Assembly (NCBI RefSeq): GCF_001704415.2
Contig: NC_030811.1
Location: 55,479,591 to 55,543,590, forward strand
Source of the DNA: Capra hircus
Lineage: Eukaryota; Chordata; Mammalia; Artiodactyla; Bovidae
Length of the DNA stretch: 64,000 bases
Direction: 5' to 3'
Under the pieces are notes generated by a model. That model ran no database searches. It worked only from the letters and a program-made list of their open reading frames with translations, and was not told the origin of the DNA. Positions 34,197 through 45,749 of the stretch are shown in pieces. Made by a program: the position numbers and the translations under genes. Numbering within the stretch: the stretch's first letter is position 1; the number at the start of each line of letters is the position of its first letter.

Positions 34197-35800
34197 TGCT
34201 AAAACACTGGTCACTAAAATGCTTTTATCAAACTTGAAAATGTTTTGGATGTAAAAGAATTAATAAAATCTCCATCCACCCCACCCCACCCCCAACCCCC
34301 TGGAAACTGATCAAGACTTTCAAAAAGCATTTACTCTACAAGTCTTTATTGAACAACTGCTGTGAGGAAGGTGATATGGGGTTTGATGCTGAAGACTCAG
34401 CCCCTGCCTTCTAAGAGCTTAATCTTACAGGAGAGCTGAGACATGTGTACAGATCATAAGAACCACAGATATTCTATCTGCAACGTTAGAGGTCAGTTCA
34501 TGTGGTCCCCTCTCTAGTCAGAAAAAGGCCTCAAGACCTTGGCAACCTTTCACAGTGATTTAGTGAAAGAGTCTCTAAGCACCTATCACAGACTAGCAAT
34601 GTCATATTGCTGCTCTTCTCTAACACAGGCAGGGTGCCCAAAAGCCACAGTTCCCAAATTGTGGAGTGCCTTGGGATAGATTTCAAAGGGAAATCCAGCA
34701 ATGCTTGATATCTGTCAGTCTCTGTGTGAAATTTGAATTCCAGTAGTTCACAATTTCAACAGTGCACTGAATTTCTTTTAATGATGTCATATCTTTTGGA
34801 AGCTGGGTGTTGCTGTCCTAAGGAGCCAGTATCATAAAAGATCAATATGGAATAGGAAAAGAGGACCGTGGCATCCCTCATGATCTCAAGGTTTGATCTC
34901 AAGGTTTGAGAAGTTGTGCAGGGCAGGGGTAGGCATAGATCCCACTTGTAAGTAATGGTGCTTTTTTAAGAATAAAATAAAAATATTATAGTTTTCTTCA
35001 ATTATTATATACATAGTTGCTTAATGGCTACCAAGCTTTTAGAACACAATATTTAGTAAGGTGTTTTGATCTAACAAAAAATGGAATAAGAATTTCTTTT
35101 GACCTAAGTTTCTAAGAAAAAGCTGCTGAGATGGTAAGAAAGTTTGGGAAATTGTGCAGATTAAAGTCTTGCTAGTCAAAATGATACCAGCACCTTCCAT
35201 ATCCCCTAGGAGCCTATTAGAAATGCATACTTGATTCACTTTTGAAAAGCACTGTATTTAAGCATCATAAGGGAAGTACGGTATAAGCAAACAGCCCAGG
35301 TCTGCTCTCCTTTCATCAGGCCACACAGTATCCATCGATGCAGTCAGAATTCAGATCCTGATGCTTTCTAGTTACGGATCTTGGGTAACACTGTGAACTT
35401 TGAGCCACAATTTCCTTACTCGGCAAGTGAGAATGATGGCTGATCCTGACTTTCTGGGGTGATTAAATAAAGGTAAAATGAGACAGTGCTTACAAAAGAG
35501 AATGCCTGGCCCTCGTTTCTTTCTGCTTCCTGGGTCCGTGGCTCTAGGGCAGACGATTGTCTTCTTTTTCTGCACCTTTGAAAGGTCTGTGGAAGGGAGA
35601 AGTGGAACTGCACAGTAGGTCACTGGATTGAGGACCACACCTGCCACAATAGCCAAGCAAGTGTAAACACACACTCTCTTTCAGGTCTCCAGCCCAGAAG
35701 GCTGCCTGAAAATATGGGTAGTTTTGCCGTAGCAACTTCGCTGTGTCCTACAGAGGGTATACACTGCAGACAGGCCCATGGGCAGAGAACTTGTGGTGGG
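34197..35800. other. Intergenic sequence, mostly unique
   Basis: An L2-like phrase (TTTATTGAACAACTGCTGTG) lies near 34345, and a MIR-like remnant (TCTTGGGTAACACTGTGAAC with downstream TTTCCTTACTCGGCAAGTGA) lies at about 35310-35480. A 13-bp unit TGATCTCAAGGTT is tandemly doubled near 34880-34910. No gene was found. Confidence 0.45.
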
Positions 35801-35804
35801 GTTT

Positions 35805-36166
35805 TTGTGTGTGTGGTAAATTACACATAACAGAGCAATTACCGTCTTAACCACGTTTAACTGTACAGTTCATAGTATTAAATATATTCATATTGTCCAA
35901 ACATCTAACCCTGGATCTCTTTTCATCTTGTAAAATTGCAACTTTGTAACTAAACTCTAACTTCCCCTTCCCCTACTCTCTGGCAGCTACTGCCTTCTAT
36001 TCTCTGTCTCAGTGAATTCCATGACTCCAAGTATTTCATAAAAGTGGAATCACATGCAGTTGTATTTTTGTGAGTGGCTTATTTCACTCAGCATAGTGCC
36101 TTCAAGCTTCATCCATGCTGCAGCATATATCAGAATGCTCATCCTTTATTTCTGTTTATACGCATA
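35805..36166 (-). mobile_element. Ancient L1 3' region, segment 1 of 3
   Basis: TGTGGTAAATTACACATAAC, GTACAGTTCATAGTATTAAA and GTGGCTTATTTCACTCAGCA are landmarks of the old mammalian L1M-type 3' region in antisense. It is cut off by the BovB insertion at 36167 and resumes at 36771. Confidence 0.75.
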
Positions 36167-36770
36167 AACTTTATTTTGGGGAGCTCCAAAATCACTTCAG
36201 ATGGTGATTGCAGCCATGAAATTAAAATCCTTACTCCTTGGAAGGAAAGTTATGACCAACCTAGATAGCATATTGAAAAGCAAAGACATTACTTTGCCAA
36301 CAAAGGTCCGTCTAGTCAAGGCTATGGTTTTTCCAGTAGTCATGTATGGATGTGAGAGTTGGACTGTGAAGAAAGCTGAGCATCGAAGAACTGATGCTTT
36401 TGAACTGTGGTGTTGGAGAAGACTCTTGAGAGTCCCTTGGACTGCAAGGAGATCCAACCAGTCCATCCTAAAGGAGACCAGTCCTGGGTGTTCTTTGGAA
36501 GGACTGATGCTGAAGTTGAAACTCCAATACTTTGGCCACCTGATGCGAAGAGTTGACTCATTGGAAAAGACCCTGATGCTGGGAGGGATTGGGGGCTGGA
36601 GGAGAAGGGGACAACAGAGGATAAGATGGCTGGATGGCATCACCGACTCGATGGACATGAGTTTGGGTGGACTCCAGGAGTTGGTGATGGACAGGGAGGC
36701 CTGGAGTGCTGCGATTCATAGGGTCGCAAAGAGTCGGACATGACTGAACGACTGAACTGAACTGAACTGA
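36167..36770 (+). mobile_element. BovB LINE 3' fragment inserted in ancient L1
   Basis: It begins AACTTTATTTTGGGGAGCTC and ends in GAACTGAACTGAACTGA. The C-terminal region is open from 36201 to 36743 (180 codons) with VVMYGCESWTVKKAEHRR and REAWSAAIHRV. Flanks TACGCATA (36159-36166) and TACACATA (36771-36778) look like an 8-bp target-site duplication with one mismatch. Confidence 0.93.
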
Positions 36771-36852
36771 TACACATATACTCCACTTTGTTTATCCATT
36801 CACCCATCTATAGGCACTTGGGTTGTTTCCACATTTTAGCTACTTGATTAGT
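36771..36852 (-). mobile_element. Ancient L1 3' region, segment 2 of 3
   Basis: This is the continuation TTGTTTATCCATTCACCCAT and GGCACTTGGGTTGTTTCCAC of the same antisense L1, between the BovB and a Bov-tA. Confidence 0.75.
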
Positions 36853-37062
36853 GGTACTTCCCTGGTGGCTCAGAGGTTAAAGTGTCTGCCTCCAATGCGG
36901 GAGACCTGGGTTCGATACTTGGGTCGGGAAGACCCCCTGGAGAAGGAAATGGCACCCCACTCCAGTATTCTTGCCTGGAGAATCCCAAGGACGGAGGAGC
37001 CTGGTAGGCTACAGTCCGCGGGGTCCCAAAGAGTTGGACACGACTGAGCGACTTCACTCACT
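36853..37062 (+). mobile_element. Bov-tA SINE inserted in ancient L1
   Basis: TACTTCCCTGGTGGCTCAGA, then GGGTTCGATACTTGGGTCGG, and the Bov-A body ending ACACGACTGAGCGACTTCAC. It is well preserved. Confidence 0.92.
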
Positions 37063-37260
37063 CACTATGAGCATGGTGTACAAACATCTCTTCAAGACCC
37101 TACTTTTAATTCTTTTAGGTATATACCCAGAAGTGGAATTGCTGGATAGTACGGCAATTCTATTTTTAATATTTTGAGGAACAACCTTGCTGTTGGCCAC
37201 CACGTTACATTCCTATCAACAGTACAAAAGGTGTGGAGTTTGTTTTTTAAATTCTTTGAG
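37063..37260 (-). mobile_element. Ancient L1 3' region, segment 3 of 3
   Basis: The element resumes with TAGGTATATACCCAGAAGTG and GGAATTGCTGGATAGTACGG, the next part of the L1 template in antisense. Translation of the reverse strand shows ELPYYPAIPLLGIYLKE, the end of ORF2. Confidence 0.78.
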
Positions 37261-37443
37261 TTCTTTTCCGAGAGCAGCACAAATGAATGACCCAGTCTGA
37301 TAGTTGAGGATGACCCCTAAGACTGGGAGTTCCCCAAGCTGGGACAGGCTGTCTCACCTCCTGCTGGCTGGCTCCACTGCACACCTAGGACAGTGCCTGG
37401 GAAGGCCAATTTGCCAGCTTAAATGAATTGTCTCCAGCCAGCC

Positions 37444-37683
37444 GGAGAAGGCAATGGCACCCCACTCCAGCACTCTTGCCTGGAAAATCCCATGGACGGA
37501 GGAGCCTGATGGGCTATAGTCCATGGGGTCGCTGGGAGTCGGACACGACTTCATTTTCACTTTTCACTTTCATGCATTGGAGAAGGAAATGGTAACCCAC
37601 TTCAGTGTTCTTGCCTGGAGAATCCCAGGGACGGGGGAGCCACAGAGTTGGACACGACTGAAGCGATTTAGCAGCAGCAGCAG
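37444..37683 (+). mobile_element. Bov-A2 SINE with (AGC)n
   Basis: Two Bov-A units joined by a TTTCACTTTTCACTTTCATG linker, ending in an AGC run. The second unit lacks about 30 bp (GGGGGAGCC runs straight into ACAGAGTTGG). Confidence 0.9.
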
Positions 37684-38798
37684 CCTCCAACCACCTTTAG
37701 CCAGAGGGTAGCTTTTCTTCCTACACAGCACCGCCACCTGCTGGAAGAACTCTCACATTGCAGTTTCTGGGCCTTTGATCCTCCGCAAACGTTGATTTTG
37801 CAATACAGTATTCGGATTTTTGTGCTCCTTTAGGCAAGACTGAGGCTTATTTTCTGCTTTGTCAAGTTTTTTTTTCTAGGAGATCAAAATGTAATAGAAT
37901 TAAGATTTTGATTGCACAAAAAATGTGTTCATGAGAAAAAGAACGGGGATAACAATGCAAATGGCAAAATGTGACAATCGTGTGAAAGGACACAGGAGGC
38001 CAAGACCAAGCCAGGTCAGCCTCCAGGCATTTTAAAGGTGCTCATTTAATGCAGTTGACATTCTCATCACAAACTATTTGCTCATTATAACAACCCCTCT
38101 AACTGTAGACATCGTTGCAGGAAAAAACTAAATGAACCCCACCACCATTAACCTAGTTTGATCTCTTTGTCTTCATGTACAATAAAAACCATTCTTGTTG
38201 AAACTTAGAATTAAGAATTCTGCTTTCCAGTAGCTCAAACTGATCTCCCCTAAATTCATTTTCTCACGAATAAAATGTCACCCCTTCTCCAAAGATATGA
38301 GAATATACCACAGGAAGTCTAAAGTCTAAACCTGTATCTCTTCTGACACAACTATGCTGAAATACTGATTCTGATCATTATTAATAAGAAGAGGAGTGAA
38401 CAGTTGACTTAAGCCTTGCCTGAATCGAACAACTGTAATGTCGGTTAAATAAGACAATTCAAAGCCTGAAAGACATAGTAGATGCTCCACAGAAATTTGT
38501 TTGCTTTCCCAGTGGGCTGGGATTTCTCTCTCCATCCCCATCTCTGCCCATGGCCTCCCTGCCACCACCACGGAAGCCAAGGCCACACTAGACGCCCCAG
38601 GTGATGAGGTGGGTCCTAGGGGGTTATCAGTTCACAATTTCTTCCAGCAACTCAGCCAAGCAGGTCAGGAGGAGGAACTGTGCGAGCTGTAAAGGAGTAA
38701 GGAAAAGCAAGGATAAACATAATCTCATTTCAAATAGATTTTGCCTGAAAAGAAACAGGGCTAGGAGAGGAGGCGTTTGTGAAACACTCTAAGGAGGC
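37684..38798. other. Intergenic unique sequence
   Basis: No repeat or gene is recognised. Open frames of 60-86 codons overlap on both strands without motifs. Confidence 0.5.
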
Positions 38799-39003
38799 TT
38801 CCTTAGTGGCTCAGACAGTAAAGAATCTGCCTGCAATGCCAGAGACCCAGGTTCAATCTCTGGGTCGGGAAAATCCCCTGGAGAAGGGAATGGCTAGCCA
38901 CTCCAGTATTCTTGCCTGGAGAATTCCACGGCCAGAGGAGCCTGGCGGCCTACAGCCTATGGGTCACAAAGAATCAGATACGACCGAGCGACTGACACAC
39001 ACA
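38799..39003 (+). mobile_element. Bov-tA SINE
   Basis: CTTCCTTAGTGGCTCAGACA, then CAGGTTCAATCTCTGG, and the body ending ACGACCGAGCGACTGACACA. Confidence 0.9.
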
Positions 39004-40449
39004 CTCTAAGGGGAGTAATTTCCATGGCACCAAGCACTTCAGAAGAGGCCCTTAGAGGGCCAGGAAGACATCAAATCCACCGGTCCCTGGAGAGGGGGTG
39101 AAGCCAGGGCTTTGGGCTCAGACAGGCCGGGGTTCAGCTGTCGTCAATCCTGTGGCCTCATGCAGGGCACTGGACCTCTGAGGCTTTGTTTTCTCCTGTG
39201 TAGAACAGGGATGGTCATTCGTACTCATGACAAGGTGAGGATATAATGAACTAACATGTGAAAGCCTGTCCCATAGAGACTTTCTTACAGGAAGTGTTCA
39301 AAATGTGTTTGTCCCCTTTGGAAAACACCAGGTGTCCCCCCAAACCCTGGTCTCACTCCCGGTCCCCCGAAACATAAATGCATATTTCACCTCACCACTA
39401 ACCTCTCTGGATGCCCCATCTGCCAGTCCGCCATCCTCAAATCCTTGGCCTCCAAACTCAGTGGCAACTTTCTGCTCATGCTGTACAGTAATCTATTGAC
39501 ATTTCTTAGGATTCTTTTTCAAAGATTTCCTGTTCATTGATCCCATTGACTAGCAGTCAACAGTAATATACACACACACATGCACACTCACACACACACA
39601 CATGCACACGCACACACAGAGCAGTTTTTCAGAGGAAATGGTTTCCTGAAGAATTAAATCACTTGTTCAAGTTTATAAAGCTGACAAACGGAGCAGTGGT
39701 GAAGACATTCTGATACCGGTGGTGTGCTGGGGAGCCCAGGGCACTTGCAGGAGTCCTCCTGAGGAGCACCTACGAGCACACCCTCAGCACAGGGTGGTTC
39801 CTGAGCCCTCTGACCACCCTGTCTCATGTTCTTCTCAAAGAACAGCATTGCTGGTGCTCTCAGATTGTGACCTTGACTTACAGTGACTGCAAGTCTTCAC
39901 TCAGGAGAGAGTTCAGCCAGCTCAGCCTGTCCAGAGGCTGCCCCTAGCTACCGATCCCTGTCCCACCTCACCCCCAGCCTTGGCTCCCCAGCCAGCCCAG
40001 ACCAAGCACCGGGACCAGGGCATGCAAAGCCTGTGAACCCCTGGACTCTTGGTGTTTTCAGCAGCAGGAGTTAAGGGAGCATGTATGGGAAGCAAGAAGG
40101 CAGAGACCACACTGAGGGTACCTGAGTTAGCTCCAGCACTCACACTGTGTTCTAAAAGCGGTGGGGCCTCACTAGAGTTTCTAAGCAGGGGAAGTGACTG
40201 GATTGACTTTGTAATGAAAAATATCACTCTGGTAGTACTAGCAGCTGTGACTTTGAATTTACCTGTCAGTCTGCCCTTTTATTCCCTAATCCAGTAGACT
40301 GTTGTTAGGTGCTTGACAAGTTTGTGATGAACTACAAGTGGTACCCATCTTAGAAAATAGAACTCAATTTCTGACTTGATTTAAAAGTAAAAAGTTTTCT
40401 TCTTTGTTAAGTGCTGTGGGTTCTCCACCTGGATTGACAGTGATAAGCT
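39004..40449. other. Intergenic sequence with (AC)n and old remnants
   Basis: A MIR-like remnant (GTCGTCAATCCTGTGGCCTC, then TCTCCTGTGTAGAACAGGGA) lies near 39110-39240. An interrupted AC microsatellite is at 39570-39617. A phrase TAAGCAGGGGAAGTGACTGG near 40180-40255 resembles another unnamed old repeat. No gene was found. Confidence 0.45.
39570..39617. repeat. (AC)n interrupted microsatellite
   Basis: ACACACACAC runs interrupted by ATGCACACTC and CATGCACACG. Confidence 0.88.
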
Positions 40450-40985
40450 TCAGTTCAGTTCAGTTCAGTCACTCAGTCGTGTCCAGCTCTTTGCGACCCC
40501 ATGAATCGCAGCACGCCAGGCCTCCCTATCCATCACTAACTCCAGTAGTTCACCCAAACCCAAGTCCATTGAGTCAGTGATGCCATCCAGCCATCTCATC
40601 CTCTGTCGTCCCCTCTTCCTCCTGCCCTCAATCCCTCCCAGCATCAGAGTCTTTTCCAATGAGTCGACTCTTTGCATGAGGTGGCCAAAGTACTGGAGTT
40701 TCTGCTTTAGCATCATTCCTTCCAAAGAAATCCCAGGGTTGATCTCCTTCAGAATGGACTGGTTGGATCTCCTTGCAGTCCAAGGGACTCTCAAGAGTCT
40801 TCTCCAACACCACAGTTCAAAAGCATTAATTCTTCGGCACTCAGCTTTCTTCACAGTCCAACTCTCACATCCATACATGACTACTGGAAAAACCATAGCC
40901 TTGACTAGACAGACCTTTCTTGGCAAAGTAATGTCTCTGCTTTTCAATATGCTGTCTAGCTTGGTCATAACTTTCCTTCCACGGA
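40450..40985 (-). mobile_element. BovB LINE 3' fragment (antisense)
   Basis: It opens with CAGTTCAGTTCAGTTCAGTC (reversed tail). On the minus strand an open frame of 182 codons (40465-41013) covers the BovB C-terminal region with GRKVMTKLDSIL, VVMYGCESWTVKKAECRR and REAWRAAIHGVAKSWTRLSD. It is 5'-truncated and not autonomous. ATAAGC on both sides may be a short target-site duplication. Confidence 0.93.
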
Positions 40986-41465
40986 GTGAGCATCTTACCC
41001 ATAAGCAAAACAAAAGAGTTAGCTGAAATTATGGAATTTTTTCAAAGGGAGCAAATATTAGAGATTTTTCTAAGTTAATGTTTCTCTGCATTAGTATTAA
41101 AAATGTCTCACCTCCTAATTTAAATAAGGTATCTCTACGTAAGTGTTAAAGGCAAGTATTCTGTGGTGCTCTTAATTATTATTTAGTTTAGGTTATGATC
41201 ATATGAATGGAATTTTGTCTTAAGAAACTTGGAGAGATTAGACATTAGTAACAGTGTACTGGTTTATGAGGTATGAATCGTCTCTATTATTTAGTGATCA
41301 ATGCTATGAAAGTTGTTTGTTTTAAGTTTAAAGATAATGGGATCCTTTGGCCAAATCATCTGAAATGTCAGCTCCCATTCTATGATGATCTGGAGTTTAG
41401 AGTCTATATGTTGGATCAATAGAAAGAATCATGATATAAAACAGGCAGACAAATTCTCAATGAGG
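40986..41465. other. Intergenic AT-rich sequence
   Basis: Unique and AT-rich. No feature is recognised. Confidence 0.5.
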
Positions 41466-41468
41466 CTT

Positions 41469-41740
41469 GTTGTTGCTGCTGCGTTACTTCAGTCGTGTCC
41501 GAATCTGCGCAACCCCATAGACGACAGCCCACCAGGCTCCCCCATCCCTGGGATTCTCCAGGCAAGAACACTGCAGTGGGTTGCCATTTCCTTCTCCAAA
41601 GCATGAAAGTGAAAAGTGAAAGTGAAGTCACTCAGTCGTGTCCGACTCTCAGCAACCCCATGGACTGCAGCCCGCCAGGCCCCTCCATCCATGGGATTTT
41701 CCAGGCAAGAGTACTGGAGTGGGTTGCCATTGCCTTCTCT
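41469..41740 (-). mobile_element. Bov-A2 SINE (antisense)
   Basis: A short GTTGCTGCTGC run (reversed AGC tail) is followed by two reversed Bov-A units separated by the GAAAGTGAAAAGTGAAAGTG linker. Confidence 0.92.
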
Positions 41741-41909
41741 GCAATGAGGCTTGACCAGGCAATAATTCATTGTGCAGGCAACTCTGTTGTTGAAAGAACT
41801 ATTTCATTCACAGTGATTAGGTGAAGACTAATCATACAATAAGATTTTAACACTTTGTCTTGAGTGTGTTTAGGACATCTTAGTTTTAGGGAAATATATG
41901 TATATGTGT

Positions 41910-42115
41910 GGGCTTCCCTGATGGCTCAGGGGGTAAAGAATCCACCCTCACGCAGGAGATGTGGGTTTTGACCCCTGGGTCAGGAAGGTCTCTTGGAGAA
42001 GGGCGTGGAAATCCACTCCAGTATTCTTGCCTGGAGAATCCCATGGACTGAGGAGCCTAGTGGGCTATGGTCCATAGAGTCACAAAGACTGAGACACGAC
42101 TGACCTGACTTTTTT
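41910..42115 (+). mobile_element. Bov-tA SINE
   Basis: GGGCTTCCCTGATGGCTCAG, then GGGTTTTGACCCCTGG, and the body ending CTGAGACACGACTGACCTGA. Confidence 0.9.
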
Positions 42116-42662
42116 AGCACAGACACATTCATGCATTCATACGTGTGTTTTTTTTTTCTCCACATGTAATGATCTTGACTACTGGTCTGTTGTATTATAA
42201 GATGTTGTAATATATTAAAGTATTTTTGTACAATAATAAGAAAGTCTAACTTCATATGAGTAAGTTAGATTTTTGGAAAACATTGAAAAAATTAACAGGA
42301 AAAATTCATTGTAATTTCAGCTATATCAAAGGTATTTTTATTATTTACACCAGCATCCACAAAGATTCAGGAGGAATATAATTATCTATATCTATATGTA
42401 AATATAGGTGTGTGTATAATAGGCTTTCTTTTGGTAAAGTCTTTCTTTGTAAGTAAAATTATCCAGTCAATAATGGGGAATAAAATAAAATATTACAACC
42501 ACAAAAATAATTCTTGAAATACTTTTAAAATAAGCAGATTCAGCCATCTAAAGACCAACTGGCTTGTCCTTCTCCTCTACCCCAAAATATGAATACAAAA
42601 CCTGAAGTACAAGGACAGTGATAACACATATAAGTCATTTTATCACCAACCAGAGACTGTAA
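42116..42662. other. Intergenic AT-rich sequence
   Basis: Very AT-rich with many ATATCTATA words. No gene or named repeat is seen. Confidence 0.5.
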
Positions 42663-42857
42663 GGGCTTCCTTGGCGGTTCAGACAGCCAAGAATCCACCT
42701 GCAATGAAGGAGAACTGGGTTTGATCCCTAGGTTGGGAAGATCTGCTGGAGAAGGAAATGGCTATTCACTCCAGTATTCTGGCCTGGAGAATTCCATGTA
42801 CTGAATAGTCCATGGGTTAGCGAAGAGTCGGACACAACTGAGCAACTTTAACTTTCA
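42663..42857 (+). mobile_element. Bov-tA SINE
   Basis: GGGCTTCCTTGGCGGTTCAG, then TGGGTTTGATCCCTAGG, and a body that lost the CAGAGGAGCCTGGTGGGC segment, ending CGGACACAACTGAGCAACTT. Confidence 0.88.
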
Positions 42858-43285
42858 GGGTATGTAAAATATAAGTAAAGCTTATATAGTTTGGGTCACA
42901 CAGTTTGCAGAAACTGGAAAGAAAAAGTTGTTCATCAGGGTGTGCTAACTTCTAAAATAAATAGCCCCAAATCTCAGTGGATTGTTACACTTAAGGATTG
43001 ATTCCCATGTTGCCACTGTGCAAGTGGTTGGTAGCCCTGGAGTAGGGTTGGTGGGGAGAGGGGATGCTTTTTTATACAGCTTCCATCTCATGGTTCCACC
43101 AACCCCTAGGGCTTCAGTTTCCTCCTCTGCACCCGTTGTATTTAGGGGATGACAAAAATCGTTGAGAACTGAAGAGGAGATTTGACCGCCAGAGCTGGAG
43201 GTCACATACATCACCTTCCCTACATTCCTTTGGTCAAAAATCAGTCACCTAATTACAGAGGGCTCTGAGAAAGGAAGTCTAAGCA
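42858..43285. other. Intergenic unique sequence
   Basis: No feature is recognised up to the left edge of the LTR. Confidence 0.45.
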
Positions 43286-44243
43286 TGTGGCCAGCAGGGA
43301 AGGAAACCAATTGGTAAACAGTCAATATCAGCATCTGCCAGGAGCCAGCATGGGGAATCCCGCCCGTGGCAAAGGTCATGAGGAAGAGGCCTGATAGGCA
43401 AAGGCGAGATCAGGCCTTGAGGAAATCCCCCTGGGCCTTCTCGAGCATCTACCCCCAAAGCAGAATCTGTCTGTCTTATTATTTTATGACTTTCACCAAC
43501 GTTTCTGACATTAACAGGGGCTATCCCCGAGCACCTTTCTCTGGAAAAAGTTAACTTAGAGCTCCAGTTGACAACCTCCTGCATATAAAAGGAGTGTTTC
43601 AGCTCAAACCCCTTTGATGGCTCTCTAACCTGCCTGACAGATTTAACTACGCATGTGATTGTTACAGCCCCCCAACCACGAGAGGCACGAAGCTTAAAGC
43701 ATCTTAAAGATATAGAGCCCCTTTTTGAAGAGCTAAAAATTATATCAGTGTAGGTTTTCATTGTTGAGTTAATGACTGCCGCCAGGCCTCCATATCCTTT
43801 ATCTTTTAGGCACCTGGAGGATATTAATCAATGTAATTGGGATGTAGAAAAAAGAATATAGTAATTTTGATGTTAGCAATACTAGACTTTTGAGTTAATG
43901 AATTTTCTCTTTGTTATAAATCATTGTACTCCTCTTTCCTTGTTATAAATTGTTGTGTCCTTGCTATGTAAGAATGTAACCTTAATTAGTGCTTTCTGAG
44001 AGTGGCACCAGACTTTAGTAAGAACAACACTTTTAGGGCAAATAAGTTTTCTGGTTGATGGACCCTTATCAGGAAAGGGCCATAAAATGCTAATAGGCCT
44101 CCTGGCCAGAAGATGATGTAAATCACCTAAGACCTGTGTATACAGCTAAGTATGCAGAGAGAAAGCCTGGTCTCGATAAGGGTCAGGGCTGCTGACCCTG
44201 CATGACTTTGTATTATCCATTGATATCTATGTACAACTAAAAG

Positions 44244-44251
44244 TATAAAAG
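44244..44251 (+). promoter_or_regulatory. TATA box of the solo LTR
   Basis: TATAAAAG lies 13 bp ahead of an AATAAA, the spacing seen where an LTR has a short R region. It could act as a cryptic promoter pointing rightward. Confidence 0.5.
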
Positions 44252-44263
44252 CTTTGCCTGGAA

Positions 44264-44269
44264 AATAAA
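44264..44269 (+). terminator. AATAAA poly(A) signal of the solo LTR
   Basis: AATAAA lies in the sequence GGAAAATAAAGGACAG. A CTTTTC/TTTCTTTCTT stretch follows about 40-60 bp downstream. Confidence 0.5.
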
Positions 44270-44649
44270 GGACAGACCAGTTCCTGGAAAGACTGGCTTC
44301 CCCTGTGTCTTCTTTTCTTTCTTACTCTATTTTCTGACTGATTCCCATCTGGAGCATAGAAGCTCATCATGTCTACTTATTTGCCTGGGCTTCTAAGACC
44401 TACGCAAGAGGGGGCCCAAGGCGGCGCACCCTCTGCTATTCAAGCAGGCACCTGTGGCCTTAGACGGTGTAAGTCTCTTGTCTGAGGCTTTATTGGCTTT
44501 CTATGTAAACCAAGGAATACAGCCTCTTTCTCTCCTCTATTCTCTTAACTGCAAACTCTTTCCTTATCTCTCTCTAAATCTATATATCTCTCTCGCCACG
44601 CCATCCCTGCTTCGAATTACCCTGGATCCACCGGGGCTGGTCCCCAGCA

Positions 44650-45749
44650 AGCATCCCCCACCAAAATAGGTAAAGCCCTAGGATTTCTGGATCGTCATCC
44701 AGAAATCACCAAGCAGGCGCCAGCCATGGAGTCTCAAAGAGCAGTCCTCAAACGTGATGTGCCAGCCGAGTATCACAAGGACCTTCCAAGGGCATGTGGA
44801 CATAGAGCACTTTAAGTGACTCGATTTCCAGACTTCTAACTTGATTGTCTCTCCTAAAAGCGAGCTGTCTGAGACTGGATCTGCATGTTCACGTGGGTTT
44901 CATTTCCACATTCCCCGGCAAAGGGAAGCACATCACAGGCACAGCACAAAACAGCCAAAGCCAACCAAAGCATTCTGTCTTTTGCTGTGTTACCTGGCTG
45001 CCCCGCGTGTAAAAACGCTAGGTAATTGAATGTTAAATTTGACAGCTTCTCTTAAAGAGGTGAAAAGGAAAGGGCTTAGAAATGGAGGTTGTGTGAGCAT
45101 ATGAGCATACTAGGGATAATAAATAGAAATTAATGGTACTGTAATTAAATGGTAATCGATGTAATCAAACAGTACTGTAAATAGATTATTTCTATATTTT
45201 AAATGTCATAGGAATTGTCTTTTTTTATGCTTTAAGGTTAACAATCTTTTAATGTATTAACATTTTTACTTACAAACATACAGTTTGCTTATATAGGGAG
45301 AAACAGGTACTGAGGACATGACAAAATACTAGAGACAGGCAAGCAATTAGAAATAAAGGATCAACTCTAGGGGAAAAAATAGGAATTGCCTTCATACTAG
45401 TGTCTACATAAACTTGGGAAGGAGAGAGAAAGATCACACGGGATCACAACTAATGTAGAAAATAAACACGGGTCACTCTGTCTCAATGGCAGGGACTTCT
45501 CCTGCAAGCCAGATCTTGTGTCCTGGCCTGGCCAGTTTCATGAGTGATGATCTGAAACACAGTCTTTTTCTTCTCCTTACATCTCAGACTCTGAAGTTAA
45601 CTCAAGGAATTAAAAGAACAGAGCTAAGAAACAAGCAGACTGGCACGTGTGCAATGCCAATAGTTTTAAAGTACACATGAAAGTAAAGTGCTTACTAAAC
45701 CTGAAAAGTTCCTTCCAACTCACCTTACTTTTTGATTTAGGATTACCTA
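44650..45749. other. Intergenic AT-rich sequence
   Basis: Unique sequence. A very AT-rich part (45010-45420) includes two copies of the word ACTGTAA within 60 bp. No gene is found. Confidence 0.45.

Larger units (their letters stand above)
43286..44649 (+). mobile_element. Solo LTR of an endogenous retrovirus (class II-like)
   Basis: A block of about 1.36 kb starts TGTGGCCAGC and ends GGGCTGGTCCCCAGCA. Its right half has a promoter layout: a TATAAAAG box at 44244-44251, AATAAA at 44264-44269, and a CT-rich stretch beyond. No primer-binding site or gag/pol/env coding sequence follows, so it is a solo LTR. AAGCA occurs just left (43281-43285) and at the right edge (44649-44653), possibly a target-site duplication. 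Assignment to a class II ruminant family rests on the general look of the R/U5 end, and exact edges are uncertain. No functional viral gene is present. Confidence 0.75.

Noticed and set aside
38799..39003. tRNA-like A and B box sequences (many places, for example here and at 1625, 36853, 55005)
   Set aside because: They are the heads of Bov-tA and CHR-like SINEs. No acceptor stem or full cloverleaf of a real tRNA gene is present.
43279..43761. 160-codon minus-strand open frame
   Set aside because: It lies inside the solo LTR in antisense and has no protein-like motifs.
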